From Variovorax beijingensis (GTDB lineage Bacteria > Pseudomonadota > Gammaproteobacteria > Burkholderiales > Burkholderiaceae_C), in NCBI RefSeq assembly GCF_007828835.1, contig NZ_VIVL01000001.1, positions 62,001 to 126,000 of the forward strand: a stretch of DNA of 64,000 nt, in the 5' to 3' direction. Both the position numbers and the translations under genes were made by a program. Under the pieces are notes generated by a model, which made no database searches, was not told the DNA's origin, and saw only the letters and a program-made list of their open reading frames with translations. Within the stretch, counting starts at the first letter, position 1; each line of letters begins with the position of its first letter. Of this stretch, positions 1 to 9,618 are shown in pieces.

Positions 1-96
1 ACCGCGCGTGAAGGCCTGCTGCGCCGCGGCGGCCAGCGGCAGGGCCAGCGCCATGGCGCCGATGCCGATCCAGCGCAGGGAAAGTTTGTTGTTCAT
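1..96 (-). CDS. N-terminus of a secreted protein (partial)
   Basis: This is the first 32 codons of a minus-strand gene that runs off the left edge of the window. The translation begins MNNKLSLRWIG and continues into a hydrophobic alanine/leucine stretch ending in AAAAQQA, a typical Sec signal peptide with an AXA-like cleavage site. A good ribosome-binding site (AAAGGAAG) lies about 7 bases before the ATG at 96. The gene follows the MetH N-terminal module on the same strand by 84 bases. No function can be assigned from so short a piece. Confidence 0.6.
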   Translation of the reverse strand, partial: MNNKLSLRWIGIGAMALALPLAAAAQQAFTRG

Positions 97-180
97 GATC
101 AGGCTTCCTTTGCGCCACCAGCCTAGGCGGCGGCCCGGATGCCGTCAATCAGCCGAGGGCGCGACAGCCCCGGCCGTCGG

Positions 181-1227
<1,047 letters not shown>

Positions 1228-1275
1228 AGCCCCCGATTGTAGGAAGCGGGGCTGTCCCTGGCCGCCGTCGGTGCT

Positions 1276-2091
1276 TTAGCGGCCTTCGACGAATTCCAGC
1301 ACCGCCTCGATCATGCGCCGCACATGCGGCTGCACGCCGGCCGCCACTTCGGGCAGGTAGTCGAAGGGCAGCTTCTCCTGCATGTAGCTCGACTGCGTCA
1401 TCTCCAGCTGCACCGCGTGCACGCCGGCCGCGGGGTTGCCGTACTGGCGCGTGATGTAGCCGCCCGTGAAGCGGCCGTTGAGCACGCCCGTGTAGCCGGT
1501 GGCCGATTCGGCGATGCCCAGCAGCGTGGCGGCCAGCGCGGGGTCGCAGCTCGTGCCCTTGCCGGTGCCCAGGTTCAGGTCGGGCAGCTTGCCCTCGAAG
1601 AAGCGCGGCAGCACCGAGCGGATCGAGTGCGCGTCCCACAGCGCGATGGTGCCGTGCGCGGCCTTCAGGCGGTCGAGCTCGGCCTGCAGCTGCCGATGGT
1701 AGGGCTGCCAGATGGCGTCGCGGCGCGCGGCGATTTCATCGTCACCCGGCAGGTCGTCGCTGGACGCATAGACCGGCGTGTCGTCGAAGGTGTCGACCGG
1801 GCACAGGCCGGTGACGCTCTGGCCCGGATAGAGGCTGGCGCCATCCGGTGGCCGGTTCAGGTCGACCACGTAGCGCGAATGCGTGGCGACGAGCACCGAG
1901 GCGCCGAGCGCATCGGCAAAGTCGTAGAGCCGTTCGAGGTGCCAGTCGGTGTCGGGCACCTGGCGCGCCTCTTCGGTCAGGCGGGCGGCGAGCGCGGGCG
2001 GCACGTAGGTGCCGACATGCGGCATCGAGATCAGCAGGGGACGCGTGCCCTGGCGGAAGCGGAAGGCGGGTTCGGTGGTGATGAAACTCAT
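1276..2091 (-). CDS. hutG: N-formylglutamate deformylase HutG
   Basis: A 271-residue protein of the N-formylglutamate amidohydrolase family. It hydrolyses N-formyl-L-glutamate to glutamate and formate, the last step of the HutF/HutG route of histidine breakdown. The N-terminus (MSFITTEPAFRF) and the segments LISMPHVGTYVP, LWDAHSIRS and DLNLGTGKGTSC are characteristic. It lies 4 bases after hutF in the same operon. The open frame extends to 2403, but the extension overlaps hutF and has no domain content, so the ATG at 2091 is taken as the start. HutG of this type pairs only with HutF, not with the HutE/HutG formiminoglutamase route, which agrees with the neighbour. Confidence 0.95.
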   Translation of the reverse strand: MSFITTEPAFRFRQGTRPLLISMPHVGTYVPPALAARLTEEARQVPDTDWHLERLYDFADALGASVLVATHSRYVVDLNRPPDGASLYPGQSVTGLCPVDTFDDTPVYASSDDLPGDDEIAARRDAIWQPYHRQLQAELDRLKAAHGTIALWDAHSIRSVLPRFFEGKLPDLNLGTGKGTSCDPALAATLLGIAESATGYTGVLNGRFTGGYITRQYGNPAAGVHAVQLEMTQSSYMQEKLPFDYLPEVAAGVQPHVRRMIEAVLEFVEGR

Positions 2092-2095
2092 GGGC

Positions 2096-3478
2096 TCAAT
2101 TTTCCTGGAGAAGCTGGCTGCGCGCCGCGACGAAGGCGGCGGCGGCCTCGTTGTGCAAGGCATGGCGGCCGGCCGCGACGCGCGGCTGGCCCGACACCCA
2201 GACGGTGTCGATGGCCGAGGTGCGGTGGCTCGCAAAGACGTGGGCCGACAGCATGTCGGGCGCTGGCAGGCCTTGCAGCGCAAGCTGTGCGGCATCGAGC
2301 ACGATGAAATCGGCCTGCTGCCCCGCGGCGAGGCCGCCGATGGCCCGGCCCGAAGCCTGCGCGCCGCCGCGCACCGCTTCGAGCGTAAGCGCGGTGGCCA
2401 CATGCGGCTGCGCCGCGCTGGCGCCGACGTTGCGCTGCCGCCAGGCCAGGCGCTGGCTGTATTCGAGCATCAGCAACTCTTCCGCGGCATTGACCGTGGC
2501 ATGGCTGTCGGAGCCCAGGCCCCAGGCGCCGCCGTGGTGGCGCCAGGCGGAAAAATCGAATATGCCGTCGCCCAGGTTGGCCTCGGTGGTCGGGCACAGG
2601 CCTGCCACCGCGCCGCTCTTGGCGCCGCGCTCGTATTCGGCCGCATCCATGTGCGTGGCATGCACCAGGCACCAGCGCGCATCGACCGGCGCATGGTCGA
2701 GCAGCCAGGCCACCGGGCGCTGGCCGCTCCAGGCCACGCAGTCGTCGACCTCCTTGGTCTGCTCGGCAATGTGGATGTGGATCGGCGCGCCCGGGTCGAT
2801 GGCCTCGAGGCCCGCGATGGCTTCGCGCAGCGCGTCGGGCGGCACGGCGCGCAGCGAGTGCGGCGCAATGCCGAGCCGTGCGCCTTGCGCCTCGCACGCG
2901 GGCTTGAGTCTATCGAGCAGGCGCAGCATCGAATCGGTCGAGCGGATGAAGCGGCGCTGCCCCTCGTTGGGCGGCAGGCCGCCGAAGCCGCTGGCCTGGT
3001 AGAGCACGGGCAGCAGCGTGAAGCCGATGCCGGCCTTCTTCGCGGCGCGCAGCAATGCGAGGCTCAGCGTCGCATCGTCGGCATAGGGGCGGCCGTCGGC
3101 ATCGTGATGCACGTACTGGAACTCGCACACGCTGGTGTAGCCCGCCTCGAGCATTTCGGCATAGAGCCAGGTCGCGATGGCCTCCATCTGCTGCGGGCCG
3201 AGGCGCGCGGCAAAGCGGTACATCAGCGTACGCCAGCTCCAGAAGCTGTCCTGCTGCTGGGCGCGGTATTCGGTCAGCCCCGCGAAGGCGCGCTGGAAGG
3301 CATGCGAATGCAGGTTGGGCATGCCGGGGATCACCGGGCCGTTCGCCATCGGCGCGCCTGCGGCAGGCTGGGCGGCGGACTGCACCTGCGTGAGCTGGCC
3401 GGCGTCGTTCCACGACAGCCGCACGTTCTTCGCCCAGCCGCCGGGCAGCAGCGCGTCGGCCGCGAACAGCGTGTTCAT
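2096..3478 (-). CDS. hutF: Formimidoylglutamate deiminase HutF
   Basis: A 460-residue amidohydrolase-superfamily enzyme. It converts N-formimidoyl-L-glutamate to N-formyl-L-glutamate and ammonia. The metal-binding HxH appears in NLHSHAFQ, and the second conserved histidine motif is [12 protein letters not shown] metal-ligand aspartate is likely in [12 protein letters not shown]. The ATG at 3478 overlaps the end of hutI by 4 bases (ATGA), a sign of translational coupling. Longer in-frame starts reach into hutI and are rejected. Together with HutG this defines the pathway that releases a second ammonia rather than formamide. Confidence 0.95.
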   Translation of the reverse strand: MNTLFAADALLPGGWAKNVRLSWNDAGQLTQVQSAAQPAAGAPMANGPVIPGMPNLHSHAFQRAFAGLTEYRAQQQDSFWSWRTLMYRFAARLGPQQMEAIATWLYAEMLEAGYTSVCEFQYVHHDADGRPYADDATLSLALLRAAKKAGIGFTLLPVLYQASGFGGLPPNEGQRRFIRSTDSMLRLLDRLKPACEAQGARLGIAPHSLRAVPPDALREAIAGLEAIDPGAPIHIHIAEQTKEVDDCVAWSGQRPVAWLLDHAPVDARWCLVHATHMDAAEYERGAKSGAVAGLCPTTEANLGDGIFDFSAWRHHGGAWGLGSDSHATVNAAEELLMLEYSQRLAWRQRNVGASAAQPHVATALTLEAVRGGAQASGRAIGGLAAGQQADFIVLDAAQLALQGLPAPDMLSAHVFASHRTSAIDTVWVSGQPRVAAGRHALHNEAAAAFVAARSQLLQEN

Positions 3479-4725
3479 TGGCTCGCTCCCACTGCGATGC
3501 GGCCTTGCCGCACGACGCTGCGCACCGGACGCTGGCCGAACCAGTAGGCGAGCTCGGCCGCATCGCGCACGTTCCACAGCACGAAGTTGGCGGGCATGCC
3601 TTCGGCGATCGCGCCGTGCGTCTTCTGCAGGCCGAGCGCGCGCGCCGCATGCACCGTGACGCCGGCCAGCGCCTCGGGCACGGTCAGGCGGAACAGCGTG
3701 CAGGCCATGTTCATCATCAACAGCAGGCTCAGCGCCGGCGAGGTGCCGGGGTTGTGGTCGGTGGACACCGCCATCGGCACGCCGGCCGCTCGCAGCGCCT
3801 CGATCGGCGGCAGGTGCGTGTCGCGCAGCGTGTAGTAGGCGCCGGGCAGCAGCACGGCCACGGTGCCCGACTGGCGCATGGCCTCGATGCCCTCGGCCGA
3901 CAAATGCTCGATGTGGTCGCAGGACAGCGCGCCGTAGCGCGCGGCGAGCGCGGCGCCGCCCATGTCGGAGAGCTGCTCGGCATGCAGCTTGACCGGCAGG
4001 CCCATCGCCTTCGCGGCCTGGAACACCTGCTCGGTTTCCGCAAGCGAAAAGGCGATGCGTTCGCAGAACACGTCGACCGCATCGACCAGCCCCTCGGCCG
4101 CGAGCGCGGGCAGCATCTCATTGCAGACGAGATCGATGTACTCGCCGCTGCGGCCCGCATATTCGGGCGGCAGCGCGTGCGCGCCAAGGAAGGTGGTGCG
4201 CACGGTGACGCCATGGGCTTCGCCCAGGCGCCGCGCCACGCGCAGCTGCTTGCGTTCATGTTCGAGCGCCAGGCCGTAGCCCGACTTGATCTCGATGGCG
4301 CACACGCCGTCGGCCAGCAGCTGTTCGAGCCGGGGCACGGCCTGCGCGAAGAGTGCGTCTTCATCGGCCTCGCGCGTGGCGCGCACCGACGAGACGATGC
4401 CGCCGCCGGCCTTCGCCACTTCTTCGTAGCTGGCGCCCGCGAGCCGCATCGCGAACTCGTTGGCGCGCTGGCCGCCATAAACCAGGTGGGTGTGGCAATC
4501 GACGAGGCCGGGCGTGACGAGCGCGCCGCCACCATCGTGCAGCGGCAGGCCCTCGAAGCCGGCCGGCAGGGCGCTGCGTGCGCCGACCCAGCGGATCGTG
4601 CCCTCGGCCACCGCGATCGCGGCTTCGGTGCCGGCGTCCAGGGTGGTGCCGGGCGCGGCGCCGGGCGCCAGGCGCAGGCCCGTCCAGAGGCCGTCGGCCG
4701 ATGGGGATGTGGTTGCGGATGTCAT
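3475..4725 (-). CDS. hutI: Imidazolonepropionase HutI
   Basis: A 416-residue metal-dependent amidohydrolase that opens the imidazolone ring of 4-imidazolone-5-propionate to give N-formimidoylglutamate, the third step of histidine degradation. The metal site is visible in [11 protein letters not shown], followed by the family segment [19 protein letters not shown] and the late [10 protein letters not shown]. Length matches the family (about 405-415). It lies between hutD (23 bases upstream) and hutF (4-base overlap). Confidence 0.95.
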   Translation of the reverse strand: MTSATTSPSADGLWTGLRLAPGAAPGTTLDAGTEAAIAVAEGTIRWVGARSALPAGFEGLPLHDGGGALVTPGLVDCHTHLVYGGQRANEFAMRLAGASYEEVAKAGGGIVSSVRATREADEDALFAQAVPRLEQLLADGVCAIEIKSGYGLALEHERKQLRVARRLGEAHGVTVRTTFLGAHALPPEYAGRSGEYIDLVCNEMLPALAAEGLVDAVDVFCERIAFSLAETEQVFQAAKAMGLPVKLHAEQLSDMGGAALAARYGALSCDHIEHLSAEGIEAMRQSGTVAVLLPGAYYTLRDTHLPPIEALRAAGVPMAVSTDHNPGTSPALSLLLMMNMACTLFRLTVPEALAGVTVHAARALGLQKTHGAIAEGMPANFVLWNVRDAAELAYWFGQRPVRSVVRQGRIAVGASQ

Positions 4726-4748
4726 GTCTTGTCTGGTGTTTGCACAGC

Positions 4749-5321
4749 TTACGCCGGCACGATGCGGACCGCAGCCAGCCGCGCGCCTTCACCCTCGGGC
4801 ACGGCCTGCCATGCCTGCGCGCTGTCGGTCCAGTACAGGCCTTCGCCTTCGCGGCAGGGCTCGCCGTTCAGCCGCCATGCGCCGCTCAGCGCGAGCAGCA
4901 CGCCGTGCGGTGCGGCCTCGATGGCCGATGCGTGGTCCAGCACCCGCACGTCGGCGCGCCACTGCCCATGCCGCGTCATGATGTTGAAGTCGTTCGATGC
5001 GCCGCCGAGCGGCGTGCAGTCGATCGCGTCGTCGCCGCTGAAGGCGAACGGCCGGTGCGGCACGTCGAGCCGGTGCTCGATGCGCCCATCGTGCGTGAAC
5101 AGCCGCACGCCGTCGCCTTCGAGCAGCATGATGCTGCGGTCCACGCCCGCGAACACCGAGAACGGCCCGGCCGCCGCGATGGTCGCGATGCTTGCGCGCC
5201 AGCCGAAGCTGTCGAGCCCCGCTCCCTGCGGCCAGCTCACGATCTCCTGCGTGGTGCCGCCGCCGTTCTTCCAGGGCATGGCCGGGAGCGCCGCGCGCGA
5301 GAAACGCTGCACGTTGCTCAT
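4749..5321 (-). CDS. hutD: HutD family protein
   Basis: A 190-residue HutD protein, a cupin-fold family found in many hut operons. It has no proven enzyme activity and is thought to help set or limit flux through the pathway. The conserved start [17 protein letters not shown] and the segments GWRASIATI and [17 protein letters not shown] are typical of the family. It is the first gene of the hutD-hutI-hutF-hutG block. The region directly upstream (5322-5466) contains an inverted-repeat element, so transcription is either read through from the ABC genes or starts at a promoter within or after that repeat. Confidence 0.93.
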   Translation of the reverse strand: MSNVQRFSRAALPAMPWKNGGGTTQEIVSWPQGAGLDSFGWRASIATIAAAGPFSVFAGVDRSIMLLEGDGVRLFTHDGRIEHRLDVPHRPFAFSGDDAIDCTPLGGASNDFNIMTRHGQWRADVRVLDHASAIEAAPHGVLLALSGAWRLNGEPCREGEGLYWTDSAQAWQAVPEGEGARLAAVRIVPA

Positions 5322-5335
5322 GATGGGTCCTCTTG

Positions 5336-5446
5336 CTCCTTCCCCTTCCGGGGGAAGGCTGGGATGGGGGCGGCGCGCAACGAGCGCCGCGCGAAGGGCA
5401 AGGCCGTCGTGCCCCCACCCCTCCCCTCCCCCGGGAGGGGAGGGAG
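5336..5446. repeat. REP-doublet-like inverted repeat
   Basis: Two arms of 36 bases (5336-5371 and 5411-5446) face each other across about 39 bases. The reverse complement of the right arm matches the left at about 30 of 36 positions. Each arm contains its own small hairpin around CCGGGGG and ends in TGGGGGC. The layout, two REP-like units in opposite orientation in an intergenic gap, is that of a REPIN. The element lies between the ABC permease gene and hutD and could fold in RNA to dampen read-through. The family assignment rests on structure only. Confidence 0.6.
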
Positions 5447-5466
5447 AAATGCGAATGCAGTGCCGC

Positions 5467-6135
5467 TCATCGCATCAGCCCGCCCTGCCGCAGCTTCTGT
5501 TCGAAGTGCCTGAGCACCAGCGTCATCGTGCCCGTGAGCACGAAGTACACGAGCGCGATCGCCAGGTAGACCTCCAGCGAGCGGTACGACACGCTGATGA
5601 TCTTCTGCCCTTCGTGCATCACGTCGTGGATCGTCAGCAGCGACACCAGCGCCGAGTTCTTGATGAGCGCGATGAACTCGTTGCCCAGCGGCGGAATCAT
5701 GCGCACCACCGCCTGCGGCAGCACGATCTCGCGCATCGCCGTGCCAGGCGTCATGCCCAGCGACTGCGCCGCCATGGTCTGGCCCTTGTCGATCGACTGG
5801 ATCGCGCCGCGCACGATCTCCGACACGTACGCACCCGAATACACACCGAGCCCCAGCACGCCGCACAGGAAGGCCGGCAGCAGGATGCCGAAATGCGGCA
5901 GTCCGAAGAACAGGATGAACAGCTGCACCAGGAGCGGCGTGCCGCGAATCGCCGCCACGTAGGCCGTGCACACGCCGTAGAGCCAGCGCCGCTTCGGGTT
6001 GAGCCGGCCGATGCCCACCAGCAGCCCCAGCACGCAGCCGAGCGCGAGCGCGCAGGCGGTGATCTCCACCGTGACCAGCGCGCCGCGCAGCAGGTCGGGC
6101 CAGCCCTGCCAGACCGGCGAGAAGTCGAAATCCAT
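5467..6135 (-). CDS. Amino-acid ABC transporter permease (HisM/GlnP type)
   Basis: A 222-residue inner-membrane permease of the polar amino-acid uptake family. It starts MDFDFSPVWQGWPDLLRG and has the EAA-type loop followed by MIPPLGNEFIALIKNSALVS, which is diagnostic for HisMQ/GlnP permeases. Several hydrophobic segments are visible. It follows its binding protein by 7 bases. No ATP-binding subunit of this family is next to it, so it must borrow one or be completed elsewhere. Its place next to hutD suggests, but does not prove, histidine or a related amino acid as substrate. Confidence 0.88.
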   Translation of the reverse strand: MDFDFSPVWQGWPDLLRGALVTVEITACALALGCVLGLLVGIGRLNPKRRWLYGVCTAYVAAIRGTPLLVQLFILFFGLPHFGILLPAFLCGVLGLGVYSGAYVSEIVRGAIQSIDKGQTMAAQSLGMTPGTAMREIVLPQAVVRMIPPLGNEFIALIKNSALVSLLTIHDVMHEGQKIISVSYRSLEVYLAIALVYFVLTGTMTLVLRHFEQKLRQGGLMR

Positions 6136-6142
6136 GGGCCGC

Positions 6143-6895
6143 TTATTTGGCGTTGGCGCTGAACCACTTGGCGACGATCTGCGCGTAAGTGCCGTCGGCC
6201 TTGAGCTTCTCGATGGCGCCGTTCACCGCCTTGGTGAGCTCGGGCGTGTCCTTGCGGATGGCCATGCCGTATTCCTCGGTGGTGATCTGCTCGGGCAGCA
6301 CCTTGAGGCCGCCGCGCGTGCGCACGTACTGGTAGGCGGCGGGCTTGCCGGTCACGGCGGCGTCGGCGCGGCCGATGTCCACGAGATTGAACATCTCCTG
6401 GTTCTTCTCGACTTCCATCAGCTGCACCTGCGGGAATTTTTCCTTGGTGTAGGCCACCGACTTGGTGCCCACCTGCACGCTGACCTTCTTTCCGTTGATG
6501 TCGGCCGGCGCCTTGATGGCCGTGTTGCCGTCCTTCACCATCACGACCAGGCCGCCCGCGTAGTAGGGCACGGTGAAGTCGACGACCTTCTTGCGCTCGT
6601 CGGTGATGTAGATGGCCGACACGGCCATGTCGAAGCGCCTGGACACCAGCCCCGGCACCAGGCCCTTGAAGTCGATGTCGATCCACTCGATCTTGCGGCC
6701 CAGCGTCTTGCCGATGGCCTCGACCAGCTCCACGTCGAAGCCGGTGCGCTTGCCGTTCTCCACAAATTCCATCGGCGGAAAGGTGGCGTCAGTGGCCACG
6801 CGCAGCGGCTCGCCCTGCGCTTGCGCGGTGGCGGCAAAGCCGAAGAAGGCGAGGCTGGAGAGTGCGGCGGCAACGAGGGTGCGGCGGGTGTTCAT
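6143..6895 (-). CDS. Amino-acid ABC transporter solute-binding protein
   Basis: A 250-residue periplasmic binding protein of family 3 (bacterial extracellular solute-binding). It has a signal peptide (MNTRRTLVAAALSSLAFFGF, cleavage after AQA) and the family signature VATDATFPPMEFVENG near the mature N-terminus, then GFDVELVEAIGK. Length matches HisJ/GlnH relatives. It is the first gene of a two-gene unit with the permease at 5467. The substrate is probably a polar amino acid. Histidine is a reasonable guess given the surrounding hut genes. Confidence 0.88.
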   Translation of the reverse strand: MNTRRTLVAAALSSLAFFGFAATAQAQGEPLRVATDATFPPMEFVENGKRTGFDVELVEAIGKTLGRKIEWIDIDFKGLVPGLVSRRFDMAVSAIYITDERKKVVDFTVPYYAGGLVVMVKDGNTAIKAPADINGKKVSVQVGTKSVAYTKEKFPQVQLMEVEKNQEMFNLVDIGRADAAVTGKPAAYQYVRTRGGLKVLPEQITTEEYGMAIRKDTPELTKAVNGAIEKLKADGTYAQIVAKWFSANAK

Positions 6896-6943
6896 GGGAA
6901 GGCTTCCGTAGGTTGAAGAAAAATCGGCGCGGCGGATGGACCG

Positions 6944-7678
6944 CTACTGCAGCGCGCGCGAGATGCGCGCCGCCGTGACGACGGTCATGTGAAGCAACGC
7001 AGCTTCCATGCCTTCGACGCGCGTGAGCGGCGCCATGAGCGTGATCGCGCCGCGCAGGCGCCGGCCCGGGCCGAGCACCGGTGCGCTTGCACCCCAGACG
7101 CCGGCGTCGACCTCGCCGTGGGTCACGGCATGGCCGGCCTCGCGGATCGCGTCGAGCTCGGCGGCACGCTCGGCGCGCCGCCCGGGACTGTCGCCGAGCG
7201 CATCGAGCAAGGCATCGCGCTGGTCGAGCGGCATGTGGGCCAGCAGGCACTTGGCGCTGGCGCCGTCGCGCGCCGGCACGCTGCGGCCGCGGTCGAAGGA
7301 GCAGCGCAGCGACTGCTCGCTGTCGATCATCTCGAGGCACACCACGCGGTCGTTCACGGCCGTGACCAGCGCCACGCTTTCATGGCTTTGCTGCGCGAGC
7401 GCGCGCATGTCGGCGCGCGCGGCCATGACGAGGTCGGAGTTGCCGTCGAAACCGCTCGCGAGCTGCACGCTCACGGGGCCGGGCGAATAGCGCCCGTCGG
7501 TCTCCATCACGAAGCCCCAGCGCCGCAGCACCGCGATCTGCCGGTACAGCGTGCTCTTGACGAGGCCCGTGGCCTGCACGAGCTCGGCCGCGCTCATCGC
7601 CGACTTGCTCTGCGCCAGCACCGACAGCACGCGCAGCGCGCGGTCGTTGTGGGCCGGAGCATCGAGGGGGGGCGTCAT
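6944..7678 (-). CDS. IclR family transcriptional regulator
   Basis: A 244-residue regulator with an N-terminal winged helix (RALRVLSVLAQSKSAMSAAE, then VKSTLYRQIAVLRRWGFV) and a C-terminal IclR effector domain (SLRCSFDRGRSVPARDGASA). It lies downstream of the Bug and PhnD-like solute-binding genes on the same strand and upstream of the amino-acid ABC genes. It probably controls the ornithine-cyclodeaminase/solute-binding block or the ABC genes. The open frame runs far upstream through the preceding gene in another frame. The ATG at 7678 is chosen because the domain begins there. Confidence 0.88.
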   Translation of the reverse strand: MTPPLDAPAHNDRALRVLSVLAQSKSAMSAAELVQATGLVKSTLYRQIAVLRRWGFVMETDGRYSPGPVSVQLASGFDGNSDLVMAARADMRALAQQSHESVALVTAVNDRVVCLEMIDSEQSLRCSFDRGRSVPARDGASAKCLLAHMPLDQRDALLDALGDSPGRRAERAAELDAIREAGHAVTHGEVDAGVWGASAPVLGPGRRLRGAITLMAPLTRVEGMEAALLHMTVVTAARISRALQ

Positions 7679-7818
7679 GGCAGGGCGGGCGGAAGTCCGA
7701 GGCGGGACGGCGTGCAGTATCTTGCGCGCCGTCCCGGGCTCCAAGCCCTCATTCCCACCCAGTGAGAATGCCGGCGCCTTTTTCCTGCCGGCGCTGCGCG
7801 CATCCGTGGGCGGTGTCG

Positions 7819-8790
7819 TCACTCCGGCTTGATGTTCCTTTTCCGGATCACGGCCGACCAGCGCGCGCTTTCGCTCTGGATGTTCGCGGCGATGTCCTGC
7901 GGCTTGCCGGCACCGGGCTCGAGGCCCAGGCCGGCGAACTTCTCCTTCATCTCGGGCTTGGCCAGCACGCGCGCCGTCTCTGCGTTGAGACGCTCGACGA
8001 TGGCCTTCGGCGTGCCGGCCGGCGCCATCAGCGCATACCAGGAAATGGCCTCGAAACCGGGCAGGCCCTGTTCTGCGACGGTGGGCAGCTCCGGCATCGC
8101 GGCCGAGCGCTTGAGGCTCGCGAGGCCGATCGCCCGCAGCTTGCCGCTCTTGACGAAAGGCAGCACGGCCGAGAGCGAGCCGAACATCATCGTGACCTGC
8201 CCGCCCACCACATCGTTGAGCGCCGGGCCGATGCCCTTGTACGGCACGTGGATCAGCTGCACGTCGCCGTCGAGCGCCATCAGTTCGCCGGCCAGGTGCG
8301 CCTGGCTGCCGGCGCCGGGCGATGCGAAGCTCAGCGTGCCGGGCTTCTGCCTGGCGAGCGCGAGCAGCTCCTTCACCGACCCGGCCGGCACGGATGCATT
8401 GACGACCAGCACGTTCTCGACCACGGCAAGCATTGCGACCGGCTGCAGCTCCGACACCTTGTAGGGCAGCGACGGAAAGAGGCTCGGGTTCACCGCGACA
8501 TTGCCGACCGGCACGATGCCGAGCGTATAGCCGTCGGGCGCGGCCTTGGCGATCTGCGCCACGCCGATGTTGCCCGCGGCGCCGACCTTGTTGTCGATGA
8601 TGAAGGGCTGGCCCAGCGTGTCGACCAGCTCCTGGCCGAGGATGCGGGCCACCGCGTCGGCCGGACCGCCGGGCGCGAACGGCACGACGACGTGGATGGG
8701 TTTTTCGGGATAGGCCTGCGCATGCGCGAGCCATGGCGCGGCGCAAAGCAACAGGGGCAACAAGGCGGCCGCACGGCGGTTGATCGACAT
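7819..8790 (-). CDS. Bug/TctC family tripartite tricarboxylate transporter solute-binding protein
   Basis: A 323-residue periplasmic binding protein. A signal peptide (MSINRRAAALLPLLL, cleavage near AHA) precedes the family start YPEKPIHVVVPFAPGGPADA and the hallmark GAAGNIG. Bug proteins bind organic acids, amino acids or nicotinate-like compounds. No TctA/TctB membrane genes are adjacent, as is usual for this expanded family in Variovorax-like genomes. Its start codon shares one base with the stop codon of the PhnD-like gene (TGATG), so the two are translationally coupled. Confidence 0.92.
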   Translation of the reverse strand: MSINRRAAALLPLLLCAAPWLAHAQAYPEKPIHVVVPFAPGGPADAVARILGQELVDTLGQPFIIDNKVGAAGNIGVAQIAKAAPDGYTLGIVPVGNVAVNPSLFPSLPYKVSELQPVAMLAVVENVLVVNASVPAGSVKELLALARQKPGTLSFASPGAGSQAHLAGELMALDGDVQLIHVPYKGIGPALNDVVGGQVTMMFGSLSAVLPFVKSGKLRAIGLASLKRSAAMPELPTVAEQGLPGFEAISWYALMAPAGTPKAIVERLNAETARVLAKPEMKEKFAGLGLEPGAGKPQDIAANIQSESARWSAVIRKRNIKPE

Positions 8791-9596
8791 CAGAGTTCCT
8801 CGAAAGGGGGAATGGCACGAAGGGAGATCGCCGCAAGAACGTCGTAGTCCGCAGGATCGGGCGAGACGAAACCTGCAAGCAACAACCGTTCCGTCACGGC
8901 CGCGAGTTCGGGCGTGCGGGTGGCTTCCTGCAATGCGCTGCGAACGCGCGCGAGCTCGCCGGGCGTGAGCGGCGTCGTTGCGACGAGCGGCGGGATCGGC
9001 AGGGCCTCGGTGCTGTCGACGATGCGCACCTTCTGCGCGAGCGCCGGCTCGTTGCGCCGCAGCAGGTCGTGGTAGTAGCTGTCGAGCGGGCCAACGTCGA
9101 TGCGGCCTTCGACGAGGGCCTCGATCACCCCGCGCGCATGGATGAGGCCGCCGACGGCACCGCGGTAAAGACGCGCGCCGCGCGCCGCGCGAAACGGCGC
9201 AAGATGGTTGCGCAACGCCACGCCGCCCGACATCGAGTCGGCCAGCGTGTAGCCCACGATGCCGCCGAAGGTGTCCGCCAGCGTTTCGAAGGCCGAGCCG
9301 GTGCGCACCACGATGTCGGTGAAGTACACCGGCCGGCCGCCATAGCGCGCGGGCGAAGGCAGCGGCGCGGCCACCAGCGTGGGGCGCGGCGCGCGCTGCG
9401 AGAACGGCAGGCCGCACATCATCGCGAGCCCGAGGTCGTCGCGCGCCCACAGCGCCGAGAGCGGCGCGGGCGCGTCGTAGTCGATCACGTCCCACGCGAG
9501 GCCCGCGCGTGCCAGCACCCACGCGAGAAGCTGCTTCCAGTCGGCGCGCACCGAGGCGGTGGCCGAGTACATGCGCGCGTTGGCGACGGGCGTCAT
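8790..9596 (-). CDS. PhnD-like solute-binding domain protein without a signal peptide
   Basis: A 268-residue protein related to the PhnD/SsuA/transferrin-like periplasmic binding fold. Segments include RYGGRPVYFTDIVVRTGSAF, SMSGGVALRNHLAPF and RIDVGPLDSYYHDLLRR, the usual substrate-cleft landmarks of phosphonate-binding-like proteins. The protein begins MTPVANARMYSATASVRADW with no signal peptide, which is odd for a transport protein and suggests a cytoplasmic role or a different export route. It sits between the ornithine-cyclodeaminase-like gene (22 bases upstream) and the Bug protein (1-base overlap). The function is not known. Confidence 0.78.
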   Translation of the reverse strand: MTPVANARMYSATASVRADWKQLLAWVLARAGLAWDVIDYDAPAPLSALWARDDLGLAMMCGLPFSQRAPRPTLVAAPLPSPARYGGRPVYFTDIVVRTGSAFETLADTFGGIVGYTLADSMSGGVALRNHLAPFRAARGARLYRGAVGGLIHARGVIEALVEGRIDVGPLDSYYHDLLRRNEPALAQKVRIVDSTEALPIPPLVATTPLTPGELARVRSALQEATRTPELAAVTERLLLAGFVSPDPADYDVLAAISLRAIPPFEEL

Positions 9597-9618
9597 CGCA
9601 GTGGCTCCGATGCGCCGG

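Noticed and set aside
7738..7772. CATTC/GAATG dyad between the Bug and IclR genes considered as an IclR operator
   Set aside because: The arms are only five bases with an 11-base gap, too weak to report as a feature.
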